DNA of 13,984 nucleotides, from the NCBI GenBank assembly GCA_025350285.1, contig JANXYE010000545.1:1-13984 (forward strand). Direction: 5' to 3'. The notes under the pieces were generated by a model. It was not told where the DNA came from. It was given only the letters and a program-made list of their open reading frames with translations, and did not search any database. The position numbers were made by a program, and so were the translations under genes. The stretch is from Chloroflexota bacterium. GTDB taxonomy: Bacteria > Chloroflexota > Dehalococcoidia > Tepidiformales > Tepidiformaceae. Below, piece by piece: positions 1-5,706 of this stretch; position 1 is the first letter of the stretch, and every line of letters starts with the position of its first letter.

Positions 1-23
1 CGGGGGTGACTGAACGGTGAGGT

Positions 24-506
24 TCATGAGCGCGGCCCGGATTCTTCGTGCTGCTCGGCGCGGGCGAGGACCGCTTCGACCCGGCGCTGGATTGCGCGCT
101 GGCGGAGGACGTAGTCCGTGTAGTTGTGTGCGCTGCGGCGATTGCCGTCTCGGGTGCGTGCCGGTGGGTCGAAGTTACGGGTGGCGATGGCGATTGCGCG
201 GATGAGGTTACGGGAGCGAGCGAGAGGGATTCGTCCGGAGAGTTCAAGTCGGATGATCGTATCGAGGAGTGCCTGGACGGCGGTGCGGTCGGAGAGGTCC
301 ATGTTGAAGGTGTAGAGCGGTGACTGGGCGCGGCGCGCGCGCGCTTCGGCGGCGAGGGCGAGCCCCTTCGTGCGGTTGGCGACTTGCTGGACGCGGTAGG
401 CGGGATCGTGGTTGATACAGAGGCCGGTTTCGCGGCGGGCAGCGAAACGGCAGCGGTAGCCGCTGCGTGGGAGGGTGGCGGTGCAGGTGGGTGGTCTTCC
501 GAACAT
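24..506 (-). CDS. Hypothetical protein with N-terminal Cys-rich (C-C-C-H) putative zinc site
   Basis: A 160-residue protein of unknown function. The ATG at 506 is preferred over the upstream in-frame start at 683 because a GGAG stands about 8 nt before it and the extra N-terminal residues are low-complexity Pro/Arg/His translated from repeat DNA. Visible in the protein: Cys8, Cys19, Cys30 and His33 spaced C-x10-C-x10-C-x2-H around a SGYRC segment. This resembles the small zinc-binding motif of many bacterial and phage proteins (T-x-S-G-x-x-C...C-x-x-H). The rest, about residues 70-150, is predicted helical and Arg/Ala rich, with no membrane segment or signal peptide. It stands alone, reading away from the repeat region. 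That it is a real gene is fairly likely, since the Cys/His pattern is ordered. A nucleic-acid-binding role is only inference from the basic composition. Confidence 0.6.
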   Translation of the reverse strand: MFGRPPTCTATLPRSGYRCRFAARRETGLCINHDPAYRVQQVANRTKGLALAAEARARRAQSPLYTFNMDLSDRTAVQALLDTIIRLELSGRIPLARSRNLIRAIAIATRNFDPPARTRDGNRRSAHNYTDYVLRQRAIQRRVEAVLARAEQHEESGPRS

Positions 507-673
507 AGTGAGGCTCCGGTGTGGGATTGGGTGTTGGCGTCGGGGTGGCCGGGGTGAGGCGATTGGGTGAGGGTGGAGCCGGGTCGGGAGAGGTCGGAGG
601 GGCTCATGGCGCGGCGCCCGGAGTGGGCGGACACGTGATCGGGAGGGCTGGGCATGGTGGTGGAGGGTGGCGA

Positions 674-763
674 CCGCTCCCATGAGGTCGCGGTACTGTG
701 CGGAGGTGGCGGAAGGGGCCGCTCCCGTTGGGTCGCGGTACTGTGCGGGGGTGCGGTACGTCC
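674..763. repeat. Two tandem copies of a 45-bp repeat (dispersed element family)
   Basis: Units begin at 674 and 719 (period 45) and share CCGCTCCC followed by GGTCGCGGTACTGTGCGG, with a few substitutions. On the minus strand the core reads CAGTACCGCGACC...GGGAGCGG. That core recurs in the opposite orientation at 5536-5565, and weaker relatives are at 7184-7211 and 13709-13733. It lies directly upstream of the transposase remnant, in DNA without a supported gene. Confidence 0.7.
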
Positions 764-933
764 AACGAGGGCTTCAGGAGCCTGCTTAAGAGCGGCATCC
801 GGGCATGAATCGCCCGGTCGGGGCCGCGCATCTTCAGAGCTGCGTGAACGCCTACGCCTTCCGGTACAACCACCGCAAGGACGCGGGCCCGATCTTCCGG
901 CTAATCGAGGGCAGGGTAGCGCCGCCAAGGCGC
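761..933 (+). pseudogene. Remnant of IS1595-family (ISXO2-like) transposase, C-terminal end, frameshifted
   Basis: Two short stretches in different frames together resemble the end of an IS1595-type DDE transposase. From 761 the frame reads SNEGFRSLLKSGIRA before a TGA near 806; this corresponds to the family's conserved EGF-SLLKRGI block holding the third acidic residue. From 829 another frame reads HLQSCVNAYAFRYNHRKDAG and continues with FRLIEGRV, matching the family's terminal HLxRYxxEFxFRYNxR block. The sequence between the blocks is shortened and the whole N-terminal catalytic part is absent, so this is a dead fragment. I see no terminal inverted repeats or target duplication. Assignment rests on motif memory, not a search. 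Confidence 0.62.
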
Positions 934-957
934 TCACTCGCCGCTCGGGAAATGAGT

Positions 958-985
958 AGAGGCCCCCCTGGTGTCACGGGCCTCT
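958..985 (+). terminator. Terminator-like hairpin after transposase remnant
   Basis: An uninterrupted 8-bp stem, AGAGGCCC (958-965) with GGGCCTCT (978-985), encloses a 12-nt loop. It lies just past the transposase remnant and before the toxin-antitoxin module. There is no clear T-run after it, so intrinsic termination is uncertain; it may also insulate the module from upstream transcription. Confidence 0.4.
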
Positions 986-1011
986 CTGACGTGTAAGATT
1001 CCGGGTGTTAC

Positions 1012-1061
1012 GCCACGGGCTGAACCTTATTGCGCAGGCCGTGGCACTAGCGTGTCCACGG
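1012..1061 (+). promoter_or_regulatory. Three alternating CCACGG/CCGTGG half-sites upstream of antitoxin
   Basis: GCCACGG at 1012-1018, CCGTGGC at 1039-1045 and CCACGG at 1056-1061 form two overlapping, mutually exclusive inverted repeats. The second ends immediately before the ribosome binding site (GAGGAG, 1063-1068). A TAAGAT at 994-999 could serve as a -10 box but has no good -35. The arrangement suits an autoregulatory operator of the DNA-binding antitoxin or a translational hairpin; both are inference. Confidence 0.35.
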
Positions 1062-1073
1062 CGAGGAGTTGGC

Positions 1074-1733
1074 ATGCCCAGCCATAACTTTACCGGTATT
1101 TATGCACCCCCAAGTGGCGCGCGCTTCCTGCTCGCCGCCCGAATGGCCCATGAAGCGTATCCCGTTCAGTCTCGCACGCTCATCCGCTGGGCGAGGCGCG
1201 GGATGGCGAGCCCTAGTCTTGCGGGGGTGGGCGGCTGGGACATGATTCTGAGTTTTGAAGACCTCGTGTCGTTGAGGGTGGTGGCGGCTCTCCGAGCCGC
1301 CAAGATAAGCTGGAGGGACATTCGTCAAGCGGAACAATGGTTGCGCGAAGAAACAACCTATCCCAGGCCGTTCGCTCGCGAAGAGCTTTGGACATTCAGT
1401 TCGGAGGTGTTCACTCGATTCCGGGGCATGCTGATTGCGGCAAGTCGCTACGGCCAGGTAGCGATGGAGATAATTTCTGAGTATCTCGTTCCTGTCTCAG
1501 GATTGAAATTCGAGAATCACGTAGCTACTGCTTGGGAGGCCCGCCCACTCATCGTGCTTGATCCAAAAGTGCAATTTGGAGAACCGTGTATCAAAGGTAC
1601 GCGTATACCTGCCCAATCTGTTGCCGACATGGTAAAGGGCGGAGACCCAGAGCCTACTGTAATGCAGGCTTATGGAATCACCGAAACGGAAATGCATGCC
1701 GCCCTTGACTGGGCGAGTCGTGTTGCTGCTTGA
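1074..1733 (+). CDS. Antitoxin: MerR-like HTH plus DUF433 (VapB45-type)
   Basis: A 219-residue protein. The ATG at 1074 is chosen because GAGGAG at 1063-1068 sits 5 nt upstream and the family homology begins only after it. The first half (about residues 10-95) is MerR-like, with TLIRWARRGMASP and then ILSFEDLVSLRVVAALRAAK followed by I-R-x-A, a helix-turn-helix pattern seen at the front of VapB45-type antitoxins. The last ~60 residues contain the DUF433 signature PxVQFGEPCIKGTRIPAQSV followed by an E-x-x-x-A-L-x-W-A end. Such proteins bind DNA and neutralise a partner PIN-like protein. The partner is encoded immediately downstream with a 14-nt overlap, so the two are translationally coupled. 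GC content falls through the second half of the gene relative to its neighbours, suggesting horizontal acquisition. Assignment to DUF433 is firm; antitoxin function is inferred from family and context. Confidence 0.8.
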   Translation: MPSHNFTGIYAPPSGARFLLAARMAHEAYPVQSRTLIRWARRGMASPSLAGVGGWDMILSFEDLVSLRVVAALRAAKISWRDIRQAEQWLREETTYPRPFAREELWTFSSEVFTRFRGMLIAASRYGQVAMEIISEYLVPVSGLKFENHVATAWEARPLIVLDPKVQFGEPCIKGTRIPAQSVADMVKGGDPEPTVMQAYGITETEMHAALDWASRVAA

Positions 1734-2160
1734 GCCGCCTCATATTTGGATTGACAATTCTCTAAGCCCGCTTGTGGCCCGGGCTCTCAAGGATGTCGGG
1801 TATAACATTATAGTTCAAGACGATATTCCGGAATTAAAAGCCTTACAACATGTGCTGGATGACGAACATATAATCCCGTGGCCATCTGCTCGCAATGGGA
1901 TATGGGTTCACAAAGACAACGATTCCCGTACCCGCCATGCCCGGCAAATCATTTCAGCTGGAGTGAGAACGATCTGGGTTGGGGCACCTAGCGACTTCGA
2001 GTTAGGTAGTAAGGCGCAACTTAGATTGCTGGCCTTTAGTTTACCGGCTATTTTGCGGCATTGGGAAAGCGACGAACCACCTTGGCAGCACTATGAAATA
2101 AAACCGATGGGTGCTGAACGTATAAAGGTAACAGGATTCATTTTGCAGCCATCGGACTAA
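1720..2160 (+). CDS. PIN-like domain protein, putative VapC45-type toxin
   Basis: Starting at the GTG at 1720 gives 146 residues (VLLLEPPHIWIDNSLSP...). In-frame ATG codons at 1672 and 1696 would add residues deep inside the antitoxin gene, and no strong ribosome binding site distinguishes the options. The pattern is that of small PIN-like (DUF5615/VapC45) proteins: an early acidic site IDNSLSP (Asp12), then ALKDVGYN, a central DDE at 47-49, and a WVHKDND motif (Asp66, Asp68) before a predicted helix-strand (IISAGVRTIWVG). These Asp residues would form the metal site of a PIN-like RNase. The usual D-E-N-L-S-P box reads D-N-S-L-S-P, so one acidic position is altered. The gene is clearly more AT-rich than the window average, and its last 23 nt overlap the convergent MFS gene. 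Toxin function is inferred from pairing with the DUF433 protein. Confidence 0.68.
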   Translation: MLLLEPPHIWIDNSLSPLVARALKDVGYNIIVQDDIPELKALQHVLDDEHIIPWPSARNGIWVHKDNDSRTRHARQIISAGVRTIWVGAPSDFELGSKAQLRLLAFSLPAILRHWESDEPPWQHYEIKPMGAERIKVTGFILQPSD

Positions 2161-3391
2161 TGAGCCGCGCGACCGGCGACAGCAGCAGCACCACCCCGCT
2201 CACGAACATGCAGACCACCGCCGTGAACAGCGCCGCCCGCGCGCTCGAGAGTTCACCAATCGCCGCCGCCGCGCCGATGCCTACGAGGTTCGCGCCGAAG
2301 CCGCTGAACCGGAAGGTCGCGTTCACGCGGCCGAGCAGGCGCTGGGGTGTGACCGACTGGCGCAGGCTCACTTCGTGGATTTCGTAGAACATCCAGGCGG
2401 GGTCCGTCACCACCTGGTTGAGCATCAGGAACGCGAACCCGAGCACGGACACGCTCGACGCGAGCGGCATGAACGACGTTCCGACGGCGCGGATGAACAG
2501 CGCGGCCACCAGCGCCGGTCCGAGCGCCCGGTAGATGCCGGGGCGGCTGGCGACGAAGCTGCCGAAGAGCGAAGTCACGCCCCCGATGCCGAAGATCAGT
2601 CCGAGGAAGCCCGGTTCGAAGTCGAGGTCCTTCGTCAGGTAGACGAGGAAGCTGACGCCGATGATGCCGATCGCGAACTGGGTGAGCAGGTTCACCGCCG
2701 CAAGGCCGCGAAGCACGCCGTTGGAGTTCACGACGCGGATCCCTTCGACCGCCTCGCGCACCCAGTGTTCGCGTTCGTGCGTGGGCACGGGCGGCGGTTC
2801 AGGCCTGCGGATACGGCCAAGGAAGAACGCCGAAAACAGGAACGAAACGGCATCAACGAAGACCGCTCCGGGGCCGCTGATCAGCTGTACGAGCCAGCCA
2901 GCCGCGCCGAACCCACCGACCTCGGCCACGGAAGCGCTGGCCGTGAGCTTGGCGTTCCCTTCGATGATCTGTTCGCGTTCGACGAGCGTCGGCAGATAGG
3001 CCTCGTAAGCGACATCGAAGAAGACGCGCATGGCGCTCGTCACGAGGAGCACCAGGGAGAGCTGGGCGATCGTCAGGAGATCGAGCAGGGCAGCCGCGGG
3101 CACCGTCGCGAGCGCCGCGAAGCGGACAATGTCGGTGGCGATCATCACGGGCCGTTTGGGCAGCCGATCGACCCACACCCCGGCGGTCAGGCTGAGAAGG
3201 AAGGCGGGGACGATCTCGCACACTTGCAGGAGGGCGAGCTGTCCGGCGCCCGCGCCGAGCCAGATGATCGCGGTCAGTTTGAGCGCGAACCCGCCGACGA
3301 GTGTGCCGAAGATGGAGATGGTTTCGCCGGTCCAGAGGCGCAGGAAATCGCCATGGCGCCAGAGCCCGGTGTTCGGATAAGGGATACGCAT
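2138..3391 (-). CDS. MFS_3-type efflux transporter (EntS/macrolide-exporter-like)
   Basis: A 417-residue polytopic membrane protein with about 12 hydrophobic segments, typical of the MFS_3 branch that exports siderophores and macrolides. Family marks include an N-terminal F-L-R-L-W-T-G-E-x-I-S segment, a loop 2-3 motif GVWVDRLPKRPVMIATDIVR (variant of GxxxDRxxRR), RVFFDVAYEAYLPTLVER around residues 125-145, and a second-half QRLLGRVNATFR. The substrate cannot be read from the sequence. ATG start; the upstream GAGG lies inside the closing helix of the candidate leader RNA at 3392-3557, so initiation could be gated by RNA folding. A GNAT gene lies upstream on the same strand. The stop (2138) is inside the end of the convergent PIN-like gene, so the low-GC module abuts the exporter's last codons. 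Confidence 0.88.
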   Translation of the reverse strand: MRIPYPNTGLWRHGDFLRLWTGETISIFGTLVGGFALKLTAIIWLGAGAGQLALLQVCEIVPAFLLSLTAGVWVDRLPKRPVMIATDIVRFAALATVPAAALLDLLTIAQLSLVLLVTSAMRVFFDVAYEAYLPTLVEREQIIEGNAKLTASASVAEVGGFGAAGWLVQLISGPGAVFVDAVSFLFSAFFLGRIRRPEPPPVPTHEREHWVREAVEGIRVVNSNGVLRGLAAVNLLTQFAIGIIGVSFLVYLTKDLDFEPGFLGLIFGIGGVTSLFGSFVASRPGIYRALGPALVAALFIRAVGTSFMPLASSVSVLGFAFLMLNQVVTDPAWMFYEIHEVSLRQSVTPQRLLGRVNATFRFSGFGANLVGIGAAAAIGELSSARAALFTAVVCMFVSGVVLLLSPVARLISPMAAK

Positions 3392-3557
3392 GAAATGAAG
3401 ACCTCAGTCAGCAACAAGAGGCGTGGCCGGAGCTCGCGAGGGCACAGAGCGCCGCGGCGTGGCCGCCTGGCGGCACGCCGGCTTCGCGAGAACTCCCGGC
3501 GGAAGTTCTCTACGCCCGCGCCGAGGTGATGGTGGAGCTGTTGCTGACCTTCATTTC
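3392..3557 (-). promoter_or_regulatory. Candidate structured leader RNA upstream of MFS exporter
   Basis: In the RNA of the minus strand, 3557-3540 (GAAAUGAAGGUCAGCAAC) pairs with 3415-3392: two perfect 9-bp blocks separated by a 6-nt bulge (3401-3406) on the 3' side, extended by one more pair (3416/3539). The 3' strand of this closing helix ends at the base before the exporter's ATG and contains its GAGG. Inside are at least two more hairpins: 3510-3504 with 3494-3488 (7 bp, 9-nt loop) and 3479-3474 plus 3473-3469 with 3467-3463 and 3461-3456 (11 bp with one bulge). A closing helix around internal hairpins beside a start codon is riboswitch- or attenuator-like. I recognise no known class and see no T-box sequence. 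A palindromic mobile repeat is the main alternative. Confidence 0.45.
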
Positions 3558-3576
3558 ACTGACCTCGAGAAGGAGG

Positions 3577-4104
3577 CTAGGGCACGCCCGCACTGGATGT
3601 CCATTGGAGAGGGCCGGCGGTCGACAGCTCCAGTTCGAAGCCCCATTCGCGGCTCCGCCAGGGGTCCGGGGCGTAGCGGAAGCGATGGTTGCGGAAACCG
3701 AAACGGAGGTAGAGCCGATGCGCATCCTCGAAGGCGATGTCGCTGAAGAGCACCATCCGCTCGCAGCCGTGAACGGTCGCGATGTCGAGCGCCCAGCGCA
3801 CCAGCGAGCTTCCCGCCCCAGTTCGCCGCATCTCCGCGAGCACGTAGAGCCGGTGCAGCTCGAACAGGCCGCCACCCTCGTCCGTCAGGCCCACGCAGCC
3901 GACCACCTCGCCGGCGGCGTCTTGCGCGACCGCGAACCAGCCGGACTGCCCTTCGTAGTGCTCGTCCGGATGGAGAAGGTCCGCGTCGTAGTCGTTTTCG
4001 TCGAAGGGGAAGCCGTACTCAGCGAAGACGGCTTTGACCACGCGCCAGGGGCCATCCGCGTGGCGAGCCCGGTCGTAGGGGACAACAGCAACGGGCGGAG
4101 TCAC
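3577..4104 (-). CDS. GNAT-family N-acetyltransferase
   Basis: A 175-residue single-domain acetyltransferase, a normal length for the family. It transfers an acetyl group from acetyl-CoA to an amine; the substrate is not predictable. Motif A, the pyrophosphate-binding loop RRTGAG (about residues 93-98, R/Q-x-x-G-x-G/A), follows FELHRLYVLAEM on strand beta4. Motif B is represented by AHRLYLRFGFRN (about 128-139), the usual A-x-x-L-Y-x-x-x-G-F pattern. GTG start at 4104. It lies 34 nt downstream of the small membrane protein gene on the same strand and is followed, after the leader RNA, by an MFS exporter. An acetyltransferase-exporter pair would suit detoxification, but that is inference only. 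Confidence 0.88.
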   Translation of the reverse strand: MTPPVAVVPYDRARHADGPWRVVKAVFAEYGFPFDENDYDADLLHPDEHYEGQSGWFAVAQDAAGEVVGCVGLTDEGGGLFELHRLYVLAEMRRTGAGSSLVRWALDIATVHGCERMVLFSDIAFEDAHRLYLRFGFRNHRFRYAPDPWRSREWGFELELSTAGPLQWTSSAGVP

Positions 4105-4138
4105 GGCCTGAGCGTAGCGGCGGAGCGCGTTTCGTGCC

Positions 4139-4513
4139 TCAGGTGATGGCGGGGATGACGATAGCGTCGTAGGCGATTGCGGCGACCAACGCCCATACGC
4201 CGACGGCCGCCAGAAACGCGGTCTCGATGACGGTCCGGCGGGTTGGCCGCGTCCGTCCGCCGACGGTCCCCGTTACGACGATCGCGGCGGTAGCGGCGCC
4301 GGTCAGCGCGAACATGGGCACAAGCACGAACGAACCGACGGCCAGGGTGAGAGCCGGTTGGCCCCCTAAGCCCCGCGCTCCGGCGTCGAGCGAGTGGCCG
4401 GTGGCGTACCAGAGAGTGACCACGACGAGCGGTACGACGATAGCGATCGTGGAGGCGCGCAACGAGAGTTCCGCGAGGTTCCGAGCGAGCGGCGAGGGGT
4501 GGGAGATGGCCAC
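4139..4513 (-). CDS. Small hypothetical membrane protein (three predicted TM segments)
   Basis: A 124-residue protein with three hydrophobic stretches, roughly residues 20-38 (IAIVVPLVVVTLWYATG), 52-80 (ALTLAVGSFVLVPMFALTG and onward) and 98-122 (AFLAAVGVWALVAAIAYDAI). The second and third are separated by a basic loop (GRTRPTRRT). I do not recognise a family. The GTG start at 4513 lacks a Shine-Dalgarno sequence, but a TACAAT box lies 6 nt upstream, suggesting a leaderless transcript. Codon use and GC content match its neighbours, and the hydrophobic pattern makes a real gene likely although no function can be named. Confidence 0.6.
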   Translation of the reverse strand: MAISHPSPLARNLAELSLRASTIAIVVPLVVVTLWYATGHSLDAGARGLGGQPALTLAVGSFVLVPMFALTGAATAAIVVTGTVGGRTRPTRRTVIETAFLAAVGVWALVAAIAYDAIVIPAIT

Positions 4514-4519
4514 GGCACG

Positions 4520-4547
4520 ATTGTAGCGATGACACGGCGCCCCGCAA
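4520..4547 (-). promoter_or_regulatory. Candidate promoter for leaderless mRNA of small membrane protein
   Basis: On the minus strand TTGCGG (4547-4542) and TACAAT (4525-4520) are spaced 16 nt. Only 6 nt separate the TACAAT from the GTG start, so transcription would begin at or next to the start codon. This agrees with the absence of a ribosome binding site there. Seen by eye only; the -35 match is partial. Confidence 0.4.
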
Positions 4548-4576
4548 CACGAGCGTTCGCGTCTTTCCCATGGGTC

Positions 4577-5431
4577 CTACGGCGTGTGTTCCTGGAGGAA
4601 GGCACGCACGGTCGCGACCGTCCGCGGCACATTCGCCGGCTCTTTCCAGTCGATATCCAGGCAGCGCGCCCCCGGCGCCTCCCGGCAGATGCGCCTGGCG
4701 ATTCCCGTGGGGTGGAACGGGTCGCTCCCAGGGAGCACGAGTTGCGGGACCGGGCAGCTCTTCATCCACTCGTCTGAGACGGTGAAGTAGGGCGGGGTAT
4801 CGGGCCACATGCCATCGCGGAAGCGGACGATGAGCGCGACGTAGCCTTCGACCGTCATGTTCGCGATCTCGGCGCGAAAGGCCGGGTCGTCGTGTATGCG
4901 CTGGGAAAAGGGCCCGGCGGCGTTGTTCTGGACGAACAGCCCGTTGCTTTCGGCGGCGGCGGCCACGGCGGCCATGCCTTCGGCGCGGGCGAGGCGCATC
5001 GTTTCGCTGAACATCGCGTAGAACGTGCCGGGCGTATTTGATTCGTCGAGGCCGACGGGGTTCTGCGAGACGGCCGCCGAGACGCGCGCCGGCGCCACGC
5101 TGATCAGCTTCCAAATGTGCGCGCAACCGATGCAACCGCCCATCACGTGGGCACGCTCGACGCCAATCGCGTCGAGGACCGCCAGCTGGTCGGCGGCGGA
5201 ATCGGCGTAGTCCCAGAGCCTGGCCGGGGCGGGGCTGGCGCCGGCGTGGCGCTGGTCCATGGCGATGACCATGAACTCGTCGGCGAACTCGGTGATCGGG
5301 TTGAAGGGACTGAGGCCCCAGAAGCGGACCTCGCTGCTGACGCCGCCTGGGGCGATGAGGAGCAACGGGTAGCCGCCGCCGTGGACTTCGTAGTGGATGC
5401 TGGCGCCATCGGGCCGGGTAAGGGTGGGCAT
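4577..5431 (-). CDS. Alpha/beta-hydrolase fold protein with Cys nucleophile
   Basis: A 284-residue alpha/beta-hydrolase of usual length. N-terminal strands carry IHYEVHGGGYPLLLIAPGG (oxyanion region), VIAMDQRHAGAS (about 55-66) and the nucleophile elbow HVMGGCIGC with Cys100 in the Ser position (G-x-C-x-G). The likely acid is Asp237 in LVLPGSDPFHP. The catalytic His expected about 25 residues later is not evident: that place reads DIDWKEP (about 260-265), and the nearest His residues are 240, beside the Asp, and 282. The protein may therefore use a noncanonical triad or not be a classical esterase. No signal peptide, so cytosolic. ATG at 5431 has no strong ribosome binding site. It is transcribed divergently from the MFS gene at 5707. 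Confidence 0.85.
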   Translation of the reverse strand: MPTLTRPDGASIHYEVHGGGYPLLLIAPGGVSSEVRFWGLSPFNPITEFADEFMVIAMDQRHAGASPAPARLWDYADSAADQLAVLDAIGVERAHVMGGCIGCAHIWKLISVAPARVSAAVSQNPVGLDESNTPGTFYAMFSETMRLARAEGMAAVAAAAESNGLFVQNNAAGPFSQRIHDDPAFRAEIANMTVEGYVALIVRFRDGMWPDTPPYFTVSDEWMKSCPVPQLVLPGSDPFHPTGIARRICREAPGARCLDIDWKEPANVPRTVATVRAFLQEHTP

Positions 5432-5484
5432 GGGGAACCGTCCAGAGGGAGAGTGCGCCTCGAAGTATACGGGGCGAAGTTGTC

Positions 5485-5508
5485 AGTACCGAGTACCGAG
5501 TTCCGAGT
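5485..5508. repeat. Heptanucleotide tandem repeat (AGTACCG)
   Basis: Three 7-bp units, AGTACCG AGTACCG AGTTCCG, followed by AGT. They lie in the 275-bp divergent intergenic region between the alpha/beta-hydrolase and the MFS gene, about 27 bp from a copy of the dispersed element. No regulatory role is evident. Confidence 0.6.
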
Positions 5509-5535
5509 GAGGTGTCAGACTGAGGACTGCTCGAT

Positions 5536-5565
5536 CAGTACCGCGACCTCACGGAGCGGCCACGA
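5536..5565 (+). repeat. Copy of dispersed CAGTACCGCGACC element
   Basis: CAGTACCGCGACCTCACGG then AGCGGCCAC matches the reverse complement of the 45-bp units at 674-763 almost base for base. It lies intergenically upstream of the MFS start. The rest of this gap (5566-5706) shows no convincing promoter; GATAAC near 5605 is the only -10-like sequence. Confidence 0.6.
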
Positions 5566-5706
5566 TGGCGCCGCCCGCGGTCCCCGACGATACCGTTAAT
5601 CATCTGATAACCTTTCCGGCGTGCCGTCTCTCATGCCCTTTGACGCCCTTCCAGACGATGGTCCGGTGCGCGGTCGCGAATCGACGATCGCCGTCTGGCG
5701 GACTCG

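Noticed and set aside
2375..3529. 384-codon plus-strand open frame opposite the MFS gene
   Set aside because: Glu/Arg/His-rich antisense translation of hydrophobic transporter codons; no family features.
3392..3557. T-box riboswitch interpretation of the leader
   Set aside because: No T-box consensus sequence or antiterminator arrangement is visible, and the downstream gene is an exporter rather than an amino-acid gene.
4101..5135. 344-codon minus-strand frame across the hydrolase, membrane protein and GNAT boundary
   Set aside because: Out of frame with recognisable genes on the same strand and extremely Arg-rich; shadow frame.
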